A stretch of DNA of 64,000 bases from an uncultured Pseudoteredinibacter sp. (GTDB taxonomy: Bacteria > Pseudomonadota > Gammaproteobacteria > Pseudomonadales > Cellvibrionaceae): assembly GCF_947500695.1 (NCBI RefSeq), contig NZ_CANMSS010000007.1, positions 62,001 to 126,000 on the forward strand, in the 5' to 3' direction. A program made the position numbers and the translations under genes. Of the stretch, positions 44,804 through 53,538 are shown piece by piece (the first letter of the stretch is position 1; each line of letters begins with the position of its first letter). The notes under the pieces were generated by a model, which worked only from the letters and a program-made list of their open reading frames with translations, was not told where the DNA came from and did no database searches.

Positions 44804-46795
44804 ATGCATAGATCGTATGTTTATCGTACATACTCGTTCCTTTTGTTTTTAGCAGCTTGCATTAGCGCCTCAATTAGCTATGCAAAGCTACCCACAGATA
44901 AAGAAATTGCCCACTTCGTTAAAAAGGGCGACTACCTTGATGTAAAAATTTCCCCCGATGGCAGCTCGCTGGCGGCACGTGTGCGCCAAGGTGAAGATAT
45001 GCTGTTGATGTTTGTGGATATCGCTAGTGGTAAGCCTAGTGGGGCGGTTAAGGCGAGCAATGGGGATATAATCTACGACTATTACTGGGCAAACGATGAA
45101 AGAATTGTATATCAGTTTGCCAGAAAAATCGTAAGTACTGAGAACCCAGTAATGGGTGGAATGTGGGCGATCAATAAAGATAATAGTCGACGTAAGCTGA
45201 TCTATGGTGCTGGGGTTGATAAAGGGAAAACAGGTTCTAGATTAAACAATAAAAGAGACATAAATGCTGCTGTAGAATTTATTAGTCCACTAATAAATGA
45301 CCCTAAAAATGTTTTAATCGTTGAGCACCCTCTAAGCCCGGTTGGTAAATTTCTCTATGATTTAAGGAATATTGCGCCCTCAGTTTCAAAGCTCAATGTA
45401 TATTCCGGAAAGCGATATAAGCTTGAAACTTTGCCTACCCCTGGAGCTGACCCTGTAGCCTCACTAGATGGTAAGCTTCACGTATACACTCACCAAAAGA
45501 AGAATACTGTACTTGAAGTTTTCTATCGTGATTCTGCATCAAGTTCTTGGTCTGAAGCACCGCTTCCGCCAGGGTTTACGGATCCAAGAGTAGTTGGTGT
45601 GAATAACGCGGGAAGTGAGATCTATATACGAGCACGAGATTTTCAAAGTGGGTTTTTCACTATTTATAGTTGGTCGCCAAGTGATGGCGCAATAGTACCG
45701 CTGTTCGATACTGAAAATGGAGACGTGAGTAACTGGATTGTTGATCCGCTTAGCAGAACACCGGTAGCGGCAATACATGAGCCTGACTTACCGAAATATC
45801 AGTATTTGGATCATCCATTCGCCAAAAATCACAAAATGCTAGCTAAGGCATTTAAAGGGCAGCGAGTTAGCTTTGAAGACTATTCATTTGATGGTCGCTA
45901 TATTGTTGCTTTCGTCAATGCGGATGTTAATCCAGGTGAGTATTTTTTATTTGATACGCAAACTAAAAAAGCAGATTTTCTAATGGCTGCAAGATCATGG
46001 GTCGATCCAAATACTATGAGACCCATGCAGGCGATGCAATTCGAAGCTAGGGATGGTCTGCAAATGGCAGGCTATTTGACGCTTGCAGATAGCCAAAAGA
46101 AAAAAGCCCCTCTAGTTGTTGTGCCTCATGGCGGCCCCCATGGGGTGCGAGATTATTGGTCCTATGATAGCCGGGCTCAGCTTTTATCCTATAGCGGCTT
46201 TAATGTGCTGCAATTGAACTTTCGTGGCAGTGGCGGATATGGCGTCAAATTTGAAAGATCAGGGTATAAGCAGTGGGGTAAGGCTATGGTTGATGATGTA
46301 ATCGACGCAACCAAGGCTTTGGTAGAGCAGGGTTATGCAGACTCCGATAAAGTTTGTATTTTTGGTTCGAGTTATGGAGGTTTCTCCTCAATGGCCGCGG
46401 CGTCGAGAGCTCCTGATTTATTTAAATGTGCAGTGGGCTATGTCGGGGTATATGACTTAAATATGATGTTTGAGTCTGGAGATATACCTGAAATGCGTGT
46501 TGGTCCTGGGTTTTTAACAAAGGTACTTGGCACAGATAAAGCAGCCATGGCTGAGCAATCGCCGGTCAATAATGCTGAAAAAATTAAAGCAGAAGTTCTA
46601 TTGGTTCACGGGGGGGAAGACAAAAGAGCTCCAATTGAACATGGGAAGTCCATGAAAAAAGCGCTAGAGAATGCTGGTAATAAACCTAAGTGGATGGTTT
46701 TTGGTCGTGCTGGGCATGGTGTTTATAACGACAAAGATAGAGTAAAACTTTACCAAGAAGTTATTGGATTTTTAAATGCCAATATAGCTCCTTAA
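44804..46795 (+). CDS. S9 family (prolyl oligopeptidase-type) peptidase, exported
   Basis: A 663-residue acylaminoacyl-peptidase-like enzyme. ATG at 44804 is preferred, since TAGGGAGAT precedes it and a signal peptide results (FLLFLAACISASISYA); an ATG at 44777 would add nine residues. A beta-propeller (about 30-400) precedes an alpha/beta hydrolase domain. Catalytic Ser about 523 in GSSYGG, Asp about 606 in HGGEDKRAP, His about 638 in GRAGHGV; the oxyanion loop is in HGGPHG. It likely cleaves oligopeptides in the periplasm. A bidirectional terminator follows. Confidence 0.88.
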   Translation: MHRSYVYRTYSFLLFLAACISASISYAKLPTDKEIAHFVKKGDYLDVKISPDGSSLAARVRQGEDMLLMFVDIASGKPSGAVKASNGDIIYDYYWANDERIVYQFARKIVSTENPVMGGMWAINKDNSRRKLIYGAGVDKGKTGSRLNNKRDINAAVEFISPLINDPKNVLIVEHPLSPVGKFLYDLRNIAPSVSKLNVYSGKRYKLETLPTPGADPVASLDGKLHVYTHQKKNTVLEVFYRDSASSSWSEAPLPPGFTDPRVVGVNNAGSEIYIRARDFQSGFFTIYSWSPSDGAIVPLFDTENGDVSNWIVDPLSRTPVAAIHEPDLPKYQYLDHPFAKNHKMLAKAFKGQRVSFEDYSFDGRYIVAFVNADVNPGEYFLFDTQTKKADFLMAARSWVDPNTMRPMQAMQFEARDGLQMAGYLTLADSQKKKAPLVVVPHGGPHGVRDYWSYDSRAQLLSYSGFNVLQLNFRGSGGYGVKFERSGYKQWGKAMVDDVIDATKALVEQGYADSDKVCIFGSSYGGFSSMAAASRAPDLFKCAVGYVGVYDLNMMFESGDIPEMRVGPGFLTKVLGTDKAAMAEQSPVNNAEKIKAEVLLVHGGEDKRAPIEHGKSMKKALENAGNKPKWMVFGRAGHGVYNDKDRVKLYQEVIGFLNANIAP

Positions 46796-46828
46796 ACCAC
46801 GAACATAGAGTTAACAAAAACCTGAACA

Positions 46829-46857
46829 TAAAAGGGGCGCAACGAGCGCCCCTTTTT
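46829..46857. terminator. Bidirectional terminator between convergent genes
   Basis: Stem GGGGCGC / GCGCCCC with loop AACGA, flanked by A-rich sequence on the left and T5 on the right. It separates the S9 peptidase (plus) and the acyl-CoA dehydrogenase (minus). Confidence 0.9.
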
Positions 46858-46864
46858 ATGACAA

Positions 46865-48550
46865 CTATGCCGTTATCCGGCAACGATCAATCAAAGTTTC
46901 TACATCAACGCCTTTAGGTAACATGCCATAGGTATTGCCAGAATTTCCTTCTAACCGGCCTGCACAAAATGCATCTGCGATAGAGCTATTGCCGGCTTGA
47001 ATTAATAAACTTCCCTGCAAGCCTAAAGCCATTTGCTCAACTACGTGGCGGGCGCGGTATTCGATATCATCCAATTCGCTAAATTGTTTTAGCAAGCTAT
47101 TTAGATGAGTGTCAAAACGTTTATCTTGGCCTTTGGCTTTGTTTAGCTCACCGATAAATGCTTCCAGTGATCCAGGCTCACGGCCCATAGCTCGCAAAAC
47201 GTCCAAGCACTGTACATTACCACTGCCTTCCCAAATCGAGTTTACGGGGGCCTCACGATAGAAACGTGGCATCAAGCTGTTTTCCATTACCGCCGAGCCG
47301 CCGATGGCTTCCATGGCTTCATAAGCGTGACCTGGGGTGCGTTTGCAAATCCAATATTTGCATACGGCGGTTGCCATACGGGTAAACATATCGGCTTCTT
47401 CGTTTAAACCGGATTCATCCATGCCGCGACCAAGACGCATGGCCATGGCCGTTGCAGCTTCGGACTCCAGTGCTAGATCGGCCAAAACATTTTGCATCAA
47501 GGGTTGTTTGTCTAAACGGTTACCAAAAGCTTCGCGTTGGCTAGTGTGGTGCACAATTTGATACATATGAGCGCGCATTTGCCCCGCGCTGCCACTGACA
47601 CAATCGAAGCGAGTGCAGGCGACCATTTCTAGAATATTGGCAATACCACGGCCTTCTTCACCAATTAGCCAACCAAAGGCACCGCGTAGTTCTGTTTCAC
47701 TTGATGCGTTTGATACATTGCCCATTTTGTCCTTCAGGCGAATAACCTGCATTGGGTTTTTGCTGCCATCCGGGCGCCAGCGTGGAACTAAGAAGCATGA
47801 TATTCCGCCTTCGGCCTGCGCAAGCACTAAGAAAGCATCGCACATCGGGGCAGAGACAAAAAACTTATGACCTACCAGCTCATACTCCATGCCCGCACCG
47901 CGCTCGCCAATAGGGTAGGCGCGGGTAGAATTGCGGCGTACATCCGAGCCGCCTTGTTTTTCTGTCATGGCCATGCCGATGGTTAAGCTTTGCTTATCTT
48001 TGTAGGACACATTGCGAGGATCGTATCCAGATGACATCACTTTAGGTAACCAGGTATCAGCAATATTAGGCTGTTTTTTAAGGGTGGGTACACTGGCGTA
48101 AGTCATACAGGTAGGGCAAAGGTGGCCGGCTTCTACTTGGGTCTGCATATAAAAGCTTGCCGCGCGAGCAACGTGCGCGCCAGCTTTAGGTTCGGCCCAC
48201 GGCAAGCCGCCAATGCCATATTCAAAGGATGATTTCATCAGTTGATGATAGGCGGGATGAAATTCAACTTCGTCTACCCTACGTCCGTAGCGATCATGGG
48301 TTTGTAATGTAGGCTTGTTTTGGTTGGCTTGGGTGCCCGCCAATATTGCTTCTTTACTGCCACAAACTTCGCCAAATTTTTGCATTCGTTCTAGTGCCCA
48401 CTCGGCACCTTCGCGAACAACTCCTTCCTTTAAACCTGGGTCGTTATCAAAGACGTTATAGTCTTCAAGAACAACTGGCATATTCTCTACTTCGTGGGTA
48501 TTGGCCTTTATGCTTTCGGCCATTGGATACTGGTTCATCATCGTCTCCAA
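46865..48550 (-). CDS. Acyl-CoA dehydrogenase, AidB-like
   Basis: A 561-residue flavoprotein of the AidB branch of acyl-CoA dehydrogenases. It is longer than ordinary ones owing to N- and C-terminal extensions. Motifs: TIGMAMTEKQGGSDVRRNST, FFVSAPMCDAFLVLAQ, the Arg-rich block FLVPRW, and the C-terminal EAMEAIGGSAVMENSLMPR and REAPVNSIWEGSGNV. E. coli AidB is linked to alkylation damage, but many relatives have unknown substrates. It abuts the TetR gene (0 bp between), so one operon under its control is likely. Confidence 0.85.
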   Translation of the reverse strand: METMMNQYPMAESIKANTHEVENMPVVLEDYNVFDNDPGLKEGVVREGAEWALERMQKFGEVCGSKEAILAGTQANQNKPTLQTHDRYGRRVDEVEFHPAYHQLMKSSFEYGIGGLPWAEPKAGAHVARAASFYMQTQVEAGHLCPTCMTYASVPTLKKQPNIADTWLPKVMSSGYDPRNVSYKDKQSLTIGMAMTEKQGGSDVRRNSTRAYPIGERGAGMEYELVGHKFFVSAPMCDAFLVLAQAEGGISCFLVPRWRPDGSKNPMQVIRLKDKMGNVSNASSETELRGAFGWLIGEEGRGIANILEMVACTRFDCVSGSAGQMRAHMYQIVHHTSQREAFGNRLDKQPLMQNVLADLALESEAATAMAMRLGRGMDESGLNEEADMFTRMATAVCKYWICKRTPGHAYEAMEAIGGSAVMENSLMPRFYREAPVNSIWEGSGNVQCLDVLRAMGREPGSLEAFIGELNKAKGQDKRFDTHLNSLLKQFSELDDIEYRARHVVEQMALGLQGSLLIQAGNSSIADAFCAGRLEGNSGNTYGMLPKGVDVETLIDRCRITA

Positions 48551-49216
48551 TTATGCGTATTCATTAAATTGTTCGTCGAAATCTTGGTTTTTGAGCTGCG
48601 CTTTAGATCCCAAGGAATTTAGGCAAAGGCGGCTAATGCTAAGTGCCAATTTGCGGCTGTCGAATGGCTCGGATTCACCGCTGTAAAACTGATGCAAGGG
48701 TGCAAGGAGAGGTTCGGCTAACATGCCCACTACGGCAAGGCTGGCGGTGTGGCTATCCAGCTCTTCAAAGTCACCTGCCTCTATGCCTCTTTCTATAATG
48801 CATTGATAAACCTCAGCGTATGCCCGGCGGTAGATCAAGCGCTCCATTTCCAGCGCGGGATCCAAGGGCTCGGCCATTAAGGCGTAGGACTGTACGGGTG
48901 CTCGAAATGCTCGCTGGGTAAAGTTAAAACAGCACCTAGCTAGAGCTTCTGCCGGGCGCAAGTCAAGCTTAGCAATTGCCCGCATCTCATCGACCTCCCG
49001 TCCACTAAGTTGGCGGAATAGGGCAGTGCAAAGCTCAATCTTATTGGGAAAATAACGATACATGGAGCCTGTCGCCACGCCTGCCTGCTTCGCAGCGGCA
49101 GCCATAGTTAGTCCACCAAAGCCCTCTAGAGCTATGATCTGGCGAGCTGCGCTTAAGATCTTAGCTTTAGTATCAGCTTTGCGAGCTTGGATTTTTTCTG
49201 TTTCTCGGTATGCCAC
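48551..49216 (-). CDS. TetR family regulator of the AidB-like gene
   Basis: A 221-residue repressor-type protein: N-terminal HTH domain KAKILSAARQIIALEG, then TMAAAAKQAGVATGSMYRYFPNK. Its stop codon touches the start of the acyl-CoA dehydrogenase. A 16-bp perfect palindrome upstream (49249-49264) is a likely autoregulatory operator. The ligand is unknown; an acyl-CoA is a reasonable guess. Confidence 0.85.
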   Translation of the reverse strand: MAYRETEKIQARKADTKAKILSAARQIIALEGFGGLTMAAAAKQAGVATGSMYRYFPNKIELCTALFRQLSGREVDEMRAIAKLDLRPAEALARCCFNFTQRAFRAPVQSYALMAEPLDPALEMERLIYRRAYAEVYQCIIERGIEAGDFEELDSHTASLAVVGMLAEPLLAPLHQFYSGESEPFDSRKLALSISRLCLNSLGSKAQLKNQDFDEQFNEYA

Positions 49217-49248
49217 TTTATGCTACTTGTTGTAATAAGTTAGATAAA

Positions 49249-49264
49249 GTGAATCATGATTCAC
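49249..49264. promoter_or_regulatory. Palindromic operator upstream of the TetR-AidB-like operon
   Basis: GTGAATCATGATTCAC, a perfect 16-bp palindrome 33 bp upstream of the TetR start. Size and position fit a TetR dimer site overlapping the promoter. Confidence 0.65.
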
Positions 49265-49306
49265 ACCTTTAGGTCAAGTGCTTGTTCTGTGTGCAATTGA
49301 AATAAT

Positions 49307-49333
49307 AGGGTCAGATCCGGTGGCTCTGACCCT
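49307..49333. repeat. GGGGTCAG-family palindrome, distant isolated copy
   Basis: AGGGTCAGATCC, centre GGT, GGCTCTGACCCT; one arm mismatch. It lies just beyond the stop of the CopD-like gene. It is the only family copy found outside the first 11 kb. Confidence 0.8.
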
Positions 49334-49342
49334 GAATCGGTT

Positions 49343-49789
49343 TTAGGCCCAGAAGCCTAGCTTGAAACCGGCTCCGACAATGACAAAGGCAATCGATAGA
49401 CATGTTACGGCGATGATATGCCAGGCCATGTCCCATAGATTAGATCGTGAGAGTTTGGGAATTACGCGAAATCGAGCGTCTAATGCTAGGCAAAAGGTCA
49501 GCCCCAGGAGTAGGAGTTTACACTGAATGCCCTGTGCTATTGGATTGGCGGAGTTTAACCACTGGCTGGGCTCAGGCAGCCAATGGTGCGCTAGTAATAG
49601 GCCAGTAATAATTTGTGCAACGAGAGCCGGCATGCCTATTTTCTCGTAGGCTGACTCGAAGTCTAGCAGCCGCTCTGGAGACATTTCCTTTAACACTTTT
49701 GGCAACACGGTTAGGCATAGAACGATATGCCCCCCTGTCCAAATGGTAGCGGCAAGAATATGAATAATGATCAAGCTGCTATAGCTCAT
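49343..49789 (-). CDS. CopD-like membrane protein
   Basis: A 148-residue protein with four membrane segments: SSLIIIHILAATIWTGGHIVL, MPALVAQIITGLLLAHHW, CKLLLLGLTFCLALDARF and AWHIIAVTCLSIAFVIVGAGF. The conserved His and Trp positions in the first helix resemble the CopD/DUF2269 type of haem- or copper-related membrane proteins. Function not known. It stands alone. Confidence 0.65.
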   Translation of the reverse strand: MSYSSLIIIHILAATIWTGGHIVLCLTVLPKVLKEMSPERLLDFESAYEKIGMPALVAQIITGLLLAHHWLPEPSQWLNSANPIAQGIQCKLLLLGLTFCLALDARFRVIPKLSRSNLWDMAWHIIAVTCLSIAFVIVGAGFKLGFWA

Positions 49790-49893
49790 TGGCTTTACTC
49801 TAATCAGATGAATGATTGATAGAGTAAAGCAAGATAATTGAATGAGAATTGATATCGATCAGTAACAGCTGATCTGCCTTATTCAGGGCTGCC

Positions 49894-52113
49894 TTAGATC
49901 TCTAAATGAATATAGCTTTGGCTGCTTTTATCATCGCTTTGCACTTTGCAGCTGATTAGCCGGTCAGGGCCGGCAGCAAACTGCTGGGTCATATAGGTCT
50001 TCAAAGCTTCTAAGCGAGCATTGGCTAGTTGCTGAGCGCTTTTAATTTCAGGTGCGGGTTCTATGCTCGCGTTCTGGGTTTGCTCCTGTTGCTGAAGAGC
50101 TTGTAACTCTTTTAAATGGGCGTTTTGTTGAGCGATCCAAGCTTCTTCTTGCTTGCTAATTATTGGGCAGGCGCGAACCCGTAGCTTGTCTTTCTTTTGC
50201 AGTAACTGCCCAAGCTTTTGCAAATAGTCCTTTTGCTCTCGGCTTAATTCACCCTGGCCATGATCAAACGCTAATGAATCCAGGCGAATTTTTTGGGCTT
50301 GTTCATTCAACCAGCTGCCCACGGTAATTAAAGTTCCGTAAGGCTGAAATGCGTATTTTAGGTAAGTAACACTGGCTTCCTTTAGCGCACGGCTACTCAC
50401 CTGCTTTAGAATATCGCCGCTGCCAAACTCAGGGCTGCTAATGTCACCATCAACAGGTAAGTCTAGCTTTATATCGCCGTTATCATCTCGCAATAATCCA
50501 AGGGCTGAGTCTAAAGGCATGCTAATATTTTGATCCACCTGATCGGCTTTATTTGCGGCTACTCTTTCAAGCTCAATGCTTCGTAAATTGATTTGATTTT
50601 TACTCTCTAATTGCTTGCCATCTAACTGACTTTGGCTGTCTAGAGATAGCTGACCAGTGTGAATAAAGTAGCCTGTTTGTTTTTCAAAGTATGGCGACAA
50701 GCTCACTAGGTTAATATGTTCAAGATTTAATTTAGCCTGCATGGCTAGGTCACTCGCTAAGGGCTTGAGCACCCCCTCGCTTTTAATCAAACCCTGTGTA
50801 TCTAATACAGCATCTAAAACCCAGCGACTTAAGCCTTCTTTGTTTTTACTATCGAATTGATCAATGGCTAGCTGCTTGACCTCTAAGGGTAGCTTGACAG
50901 CTGGGGTATAGTTTTTATCGCTAATACTAAAGAGGCTATTTCCAAGCTGAAGATCTTCTAATGTAATCCGTAAGTTGTTCTGGGTGTCGGTATTCTTCTG
51001 AGCTTCATTGTTATTATTTGATTGCGCTTGTTTATCAGTAGCGATAAAAGGAGCGAGTGCCTTCTCAATTTCAGTAAATGCAGCAAGTTGATAATCTTGT
51101 AATAATGTTAACTGACTATTTAGGCCTGTGATGTGCGCTCCTTGCGCAATGATCTCAGCTTCAACGTCCATATCTTTACCATTTATGTGGTGCTCCAGAT
51201 TCGCAAGCTTGAAGCTTTCAATTCTTTGTTCCTGGGCATTGTCACTCAATAAACGAATATCATCTATAGTCAGGTTTTTTAACTGACTGTTGGCTTTATT
51301 TAAAAAAGCACTGTGAAATTCCGGAGCATTAATTTCTTTAATAGCTAGCAAGGCTAGCTGATCGTCGCCTTGGCCGACAGTAAGATCGATATCACTCGCC
51401 TTGAAGGCGCCCGATAAGTTCGGCTGCAAGAGCAGACCATCTGCCGTCAGGTTTATGTCGAAGCTGGGTTGGCCGGCGAGTGACAGGCTTTGCTGATTTA
51501 GCACCACATTTGTATTGTTCAAAGCAACACTAAGTGAAAGCTGACTGGAGATGGTTTTTGAAAGTGTATCGAAGTGATCTAGCTTAAGTTCTTTTAGCAC
51601 CACATTACTGTTAATGCTTTCTCCATGCACCTCGGCGGTGACTCTGGTAAGCTCTATGTTGTTAAGTACAGCTCGCCAGGGCTTGCTTGTTTTTTCAGGG
51701 GGTAAGGTAGACTCTGAAACAGCTGCGGGCTCTAAATCAAGGCCTTTCAGTCCCCAGCTACCTTGTTTCTCCTCAAGTGCAAAATCAGCTCCACGGATTT
51801 TGATGCCATTGATTAATAGTTGCTGGTCCATAAGGTTGGCAATCAAGTCTTCGCTCTCTAAGTCTAGCGAAAGGTTTGAAACGCTAGCCTGTGTCTCGCC
51901 ACCTTTGAGCAGCTCAACTCCGTTAAGCTCAATGTCCGCACGGCGCCAAGCGACCTTTATATCCTTAATCTGTATTTGAGCACCAGAGAGGTAATCTGGG
52001 CTGAACTTACTAACAGCGCTAGGTAACCAGCTTTCTAGAGACAGCAAGGCTCCAACGCTTATAAGTATTAAGGCTGAAAAGAATAGGGCGGCAATTTTAG
52101 CAATTAACTTCAT
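49894..52113 (-). CDS. DUF748 (AsmA-like) protein
   Basis: A 739-residue envelope protein. One N-terminal membrane helix (KIAALFFSALILISVGALL) anchors a long periplasmic region of AsmA/DUF748 type, with repeating beta-rich units such as VSNLSLDLESEDLIANLMDQ and DSALGLLRDDNGDIKLDLPV. The latter motif, followed by SSPEFGSGDILKQV and PYGTLITVGSWL, is the hallmark of the DUF748 end. Related AsmA-like proteins are implicated in lipid transport to the outer membrane. ATG at 52113 is chosen so that the signal anchor starts MKLIAK; 39 bp more are open upstream. Confidence 0.78.
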   Translation of the reverse strand: MKLIAKIAALFFSALILISVGALLSLESWLPSAVSKFSPDYLSGAQIQIKDIKVAWRRADIELNGVELLKGGETQASVSNLSLDLESEDLIANLMDQQLLINGIKIRGADFALEEKQGSWGLKGLDLEPAAVSESTLPPEKTSKPWRAVLNNIELTRVTAEVHGESINSNVVLKELKLDHFDTLSKTISSQLSLSVALNNTNVVLNQQSLSLAGQPSFDINLTADGLLLQPNLSGAFKASDIDLTVGQGDDQLALLAIKEINAPEFHSAFLNKANSQLKNLTIDDIRLLSDNAQEQRIESFKLANLEHHINGKDMDVEAEIIAQGAHITGLNSQLTLLQDYQLAAFTEIEKALAPFIATDKQAQSNNNNEAQKNTDTQNNLRITLEDLQLGNSLFSISDKNYTPAVKLPLEVKQLAIDQFDSKNKEGLSRWVLDAVLDTQGLIKSEGVLKPLASDLAMQAKLNLEHINLVSLSPYFEKQTGYFIHTGQLSLDSQSQLDGKQLESKNQINLRSIELERVAANKADQVDQNISMPLDSALGLLRDDNGDIKLDLPVDGDISSPEFGSGDILKQVSSRALKEASVTYLKYAFQPYGTLITVGSWLNEQAQKIRLDSLAFDHGQGELSREQKDYLQKLGQLLQKKDKLRVRACPIISKQEEAWIAQQNAHLKELQALQQQEQTQNASIEPAPEIKSAQQLANARLEALKTYMTQQFAAGPDRLISCKVQSDDKSSQSYIHLEI

Positions 52114-52255
52114 GACGACTTCTAGATTGGATACATACAGGGAGTATGACAACAGAAGATGAAGTTTAGCTTAAAGAAAGTGAAAAAGTGTGTGAGATGT
52201 TAAAAATCAACATCTCACAGGGCTTAGCGAAGGTGGGAAGTTGCTATATCAGCGC

Positions 52256-53164
52256 TTACTGGCCGCACTTGGCTAATAAAGCCTTGGCAGTTTTAGAGCC
52301 GTTATCACGATCAATGGCTTTACAGATAAAATCGCCAGCCTGAATCAGCTTATCCAGGTCTATCCCGCTCTCGATGCCTAATCCGTTTAGCATATAGACC
52401 ACATCTTCACTGGCCACATTACCACTCGCGCCTTTGGCATAAGGACAGCCGCCTAAGCCCGCTACGGAGCTATCCACTACCGCAATGCCAAGTTCGAGTG
52501 CGGCATAAATATTTGCCAGCGCCTGACCATAAGTATCATGTAAATGCACAGCTAGCTTTTCGGCCGGTACTTTTTTCAAAACTGCCTGCAGCATGGTTTT
52601 AACGCTAGCCGGGGTTCCTACGCCAATGGTATCGCCAAGGGAAACCTCGTAGCAGCCCGCTTCAATTAACTTCTCAGCGACCATGGCTACTTTTTCAGGA
52701 TCGATATCGCCTTCATAAGGACAACCCACCACACAGCTCACATAGCCGCGTACCTTCAACCCCTCTTTTTTAGCCGCTTCCATAATGGGAGCAAAGCGAT
52801 CCATACTTTCGGCAATACTGCAGTTGGTGTTCTTTTGGCTAAAGGCTTCACTGGCGGCTGCAAAAATAGCCACTTCATCTGCCCCCACCGCTACCGCGCG
52901 CTCATAGCCTTTCATATTTGGAGTAAGGGCGGCATATTCAACACCGCTTTGTTTTTGAATACCTTCAAAAACCGCTTCACTACCCGCCATCTGTGGAACC
53001 CATTTAGGATTCACAAAACTGCCGGATTCAATATATGAAACACCGGCATCGGCCAGTTTATGAATTAATTCTATTTTGGTTTCAGCGCTAATCGGCGTAG
53101 CTTCATTCTGCAAGCCATCTCTTGGGCCAACTTCTACTATGCGCACTTTTTTTGGCATGTTCAT
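52256..53164 (-). CDS. liuE: Hydroxymethylglutaryl-CoA lyase
   Basis: A 302-residue TIM-barrel lyase that splits HMG-CoA to acetoacetate and acetyl-CoA, the final step of leucine breakdown. Motifs: [11 protein letters not shown] at the start, [12 protein letters not shown], and the HMG-CoA lyase signature with active-site cysteine [16 protein letters not shown]. It is last in the minus-strand liu operon, separated from liuD by a 374-bp gap with two structured repeats. Confidence 0.95.
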   Translation of the reverse strand: MNMPKKVRIVEVGPRDGLQNEATPISAETKIELIHKLADAGVSYIESGSFVNPKWVPQMAGSEAVFEGIQKQSGVEYAALTPNMKGYERAVAVGADEVAIFAAASEAFSQKNTNCSIAESMDRFAPIMEAAKKEGLKVRGYVSCVVGCPYEGDIDPEKVAMVAEKLIEAGCYEVSLGDTIGVGTPASVKTMLQAVLKKVPAEKLAVHLHDTYGQALANIYAALELGIAVVDSSVAGLGGCPYAKGASGNVASEDVVYMLNGLGIESGIDLDKLIQAGDFICKAIDRDNGSKTAKALLAKCGQ

Positions 53165-53252
53165 GATTACATGTCCTGTTTTCTATTTATTAAATCCGTT
53201 AGCTAGTTCCTCGCTGGCTGCACATTAACTTATTACTTGTACATTTTGAGGG

Positions 53253-53356
53253 ATAGCTTAGGAGAGTGCTTTGAAAACCCTCAAAAACAGGGACGTTTTT
53301 GGGGAGCCCCCATGGATGGGTTTACGGCGTGTTTTCAAAGTACTCTCCTAAGCTAT
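53253..53356 (+). repeat. GGA double-hairpin element A, plus-strand orientation
   Basis: Arms 53253-53278 and 53331-53356 are 26 nt and complementary except for one G.T position. The core between has hairpin 1 (AAAAAC / GTTTTT, loop AGGGAC, 53283-53300), the linker GGGGAGC, hairpin 2 (CCCATGGATGGG, 53309-53320) and TTTACGGCG. It lies between liuD and liuE and is oriented against the liu message. Confidence 0.88.
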
Positions 53357-53410
53357 TCCGGCTCGAAGGCACTTGATAAAACTAACTACGGTATATTTCT
53401 ATCGGCTTTA

Positions 53411-53504
53411 TGTGCCACTTTAGCTTTCAAAATCGCGTAAATACATCCCTGTAGCTCCCCCACTGCATCCCTGCAGTGAGGGTTTTGAAAGCTAAAGTGT
53501 CACA
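53411..53504 (-). repeat. GGA double-hairpin element B, minus-strand orientation
   Basis: Arms 53411-53432 and 53483-53504 are 22 nt with one mismatch; the inner 17 bp are perfect. On the minus strand, hairpin 1 is CACTGCAGGGATGCAGTG (53478-53461) and hairpin 2 TACAGGGATGTA (53453-53442), then TTTACGCG. Hairpin 2 carries ACAGGGATGT, the core of the published CsrA selection consensus. It is in liu message sense. Confidence 0.88.
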
Positions 53505-53538
53505 TAAATCCTACATCACGGAATATTTTGGCTAATAG

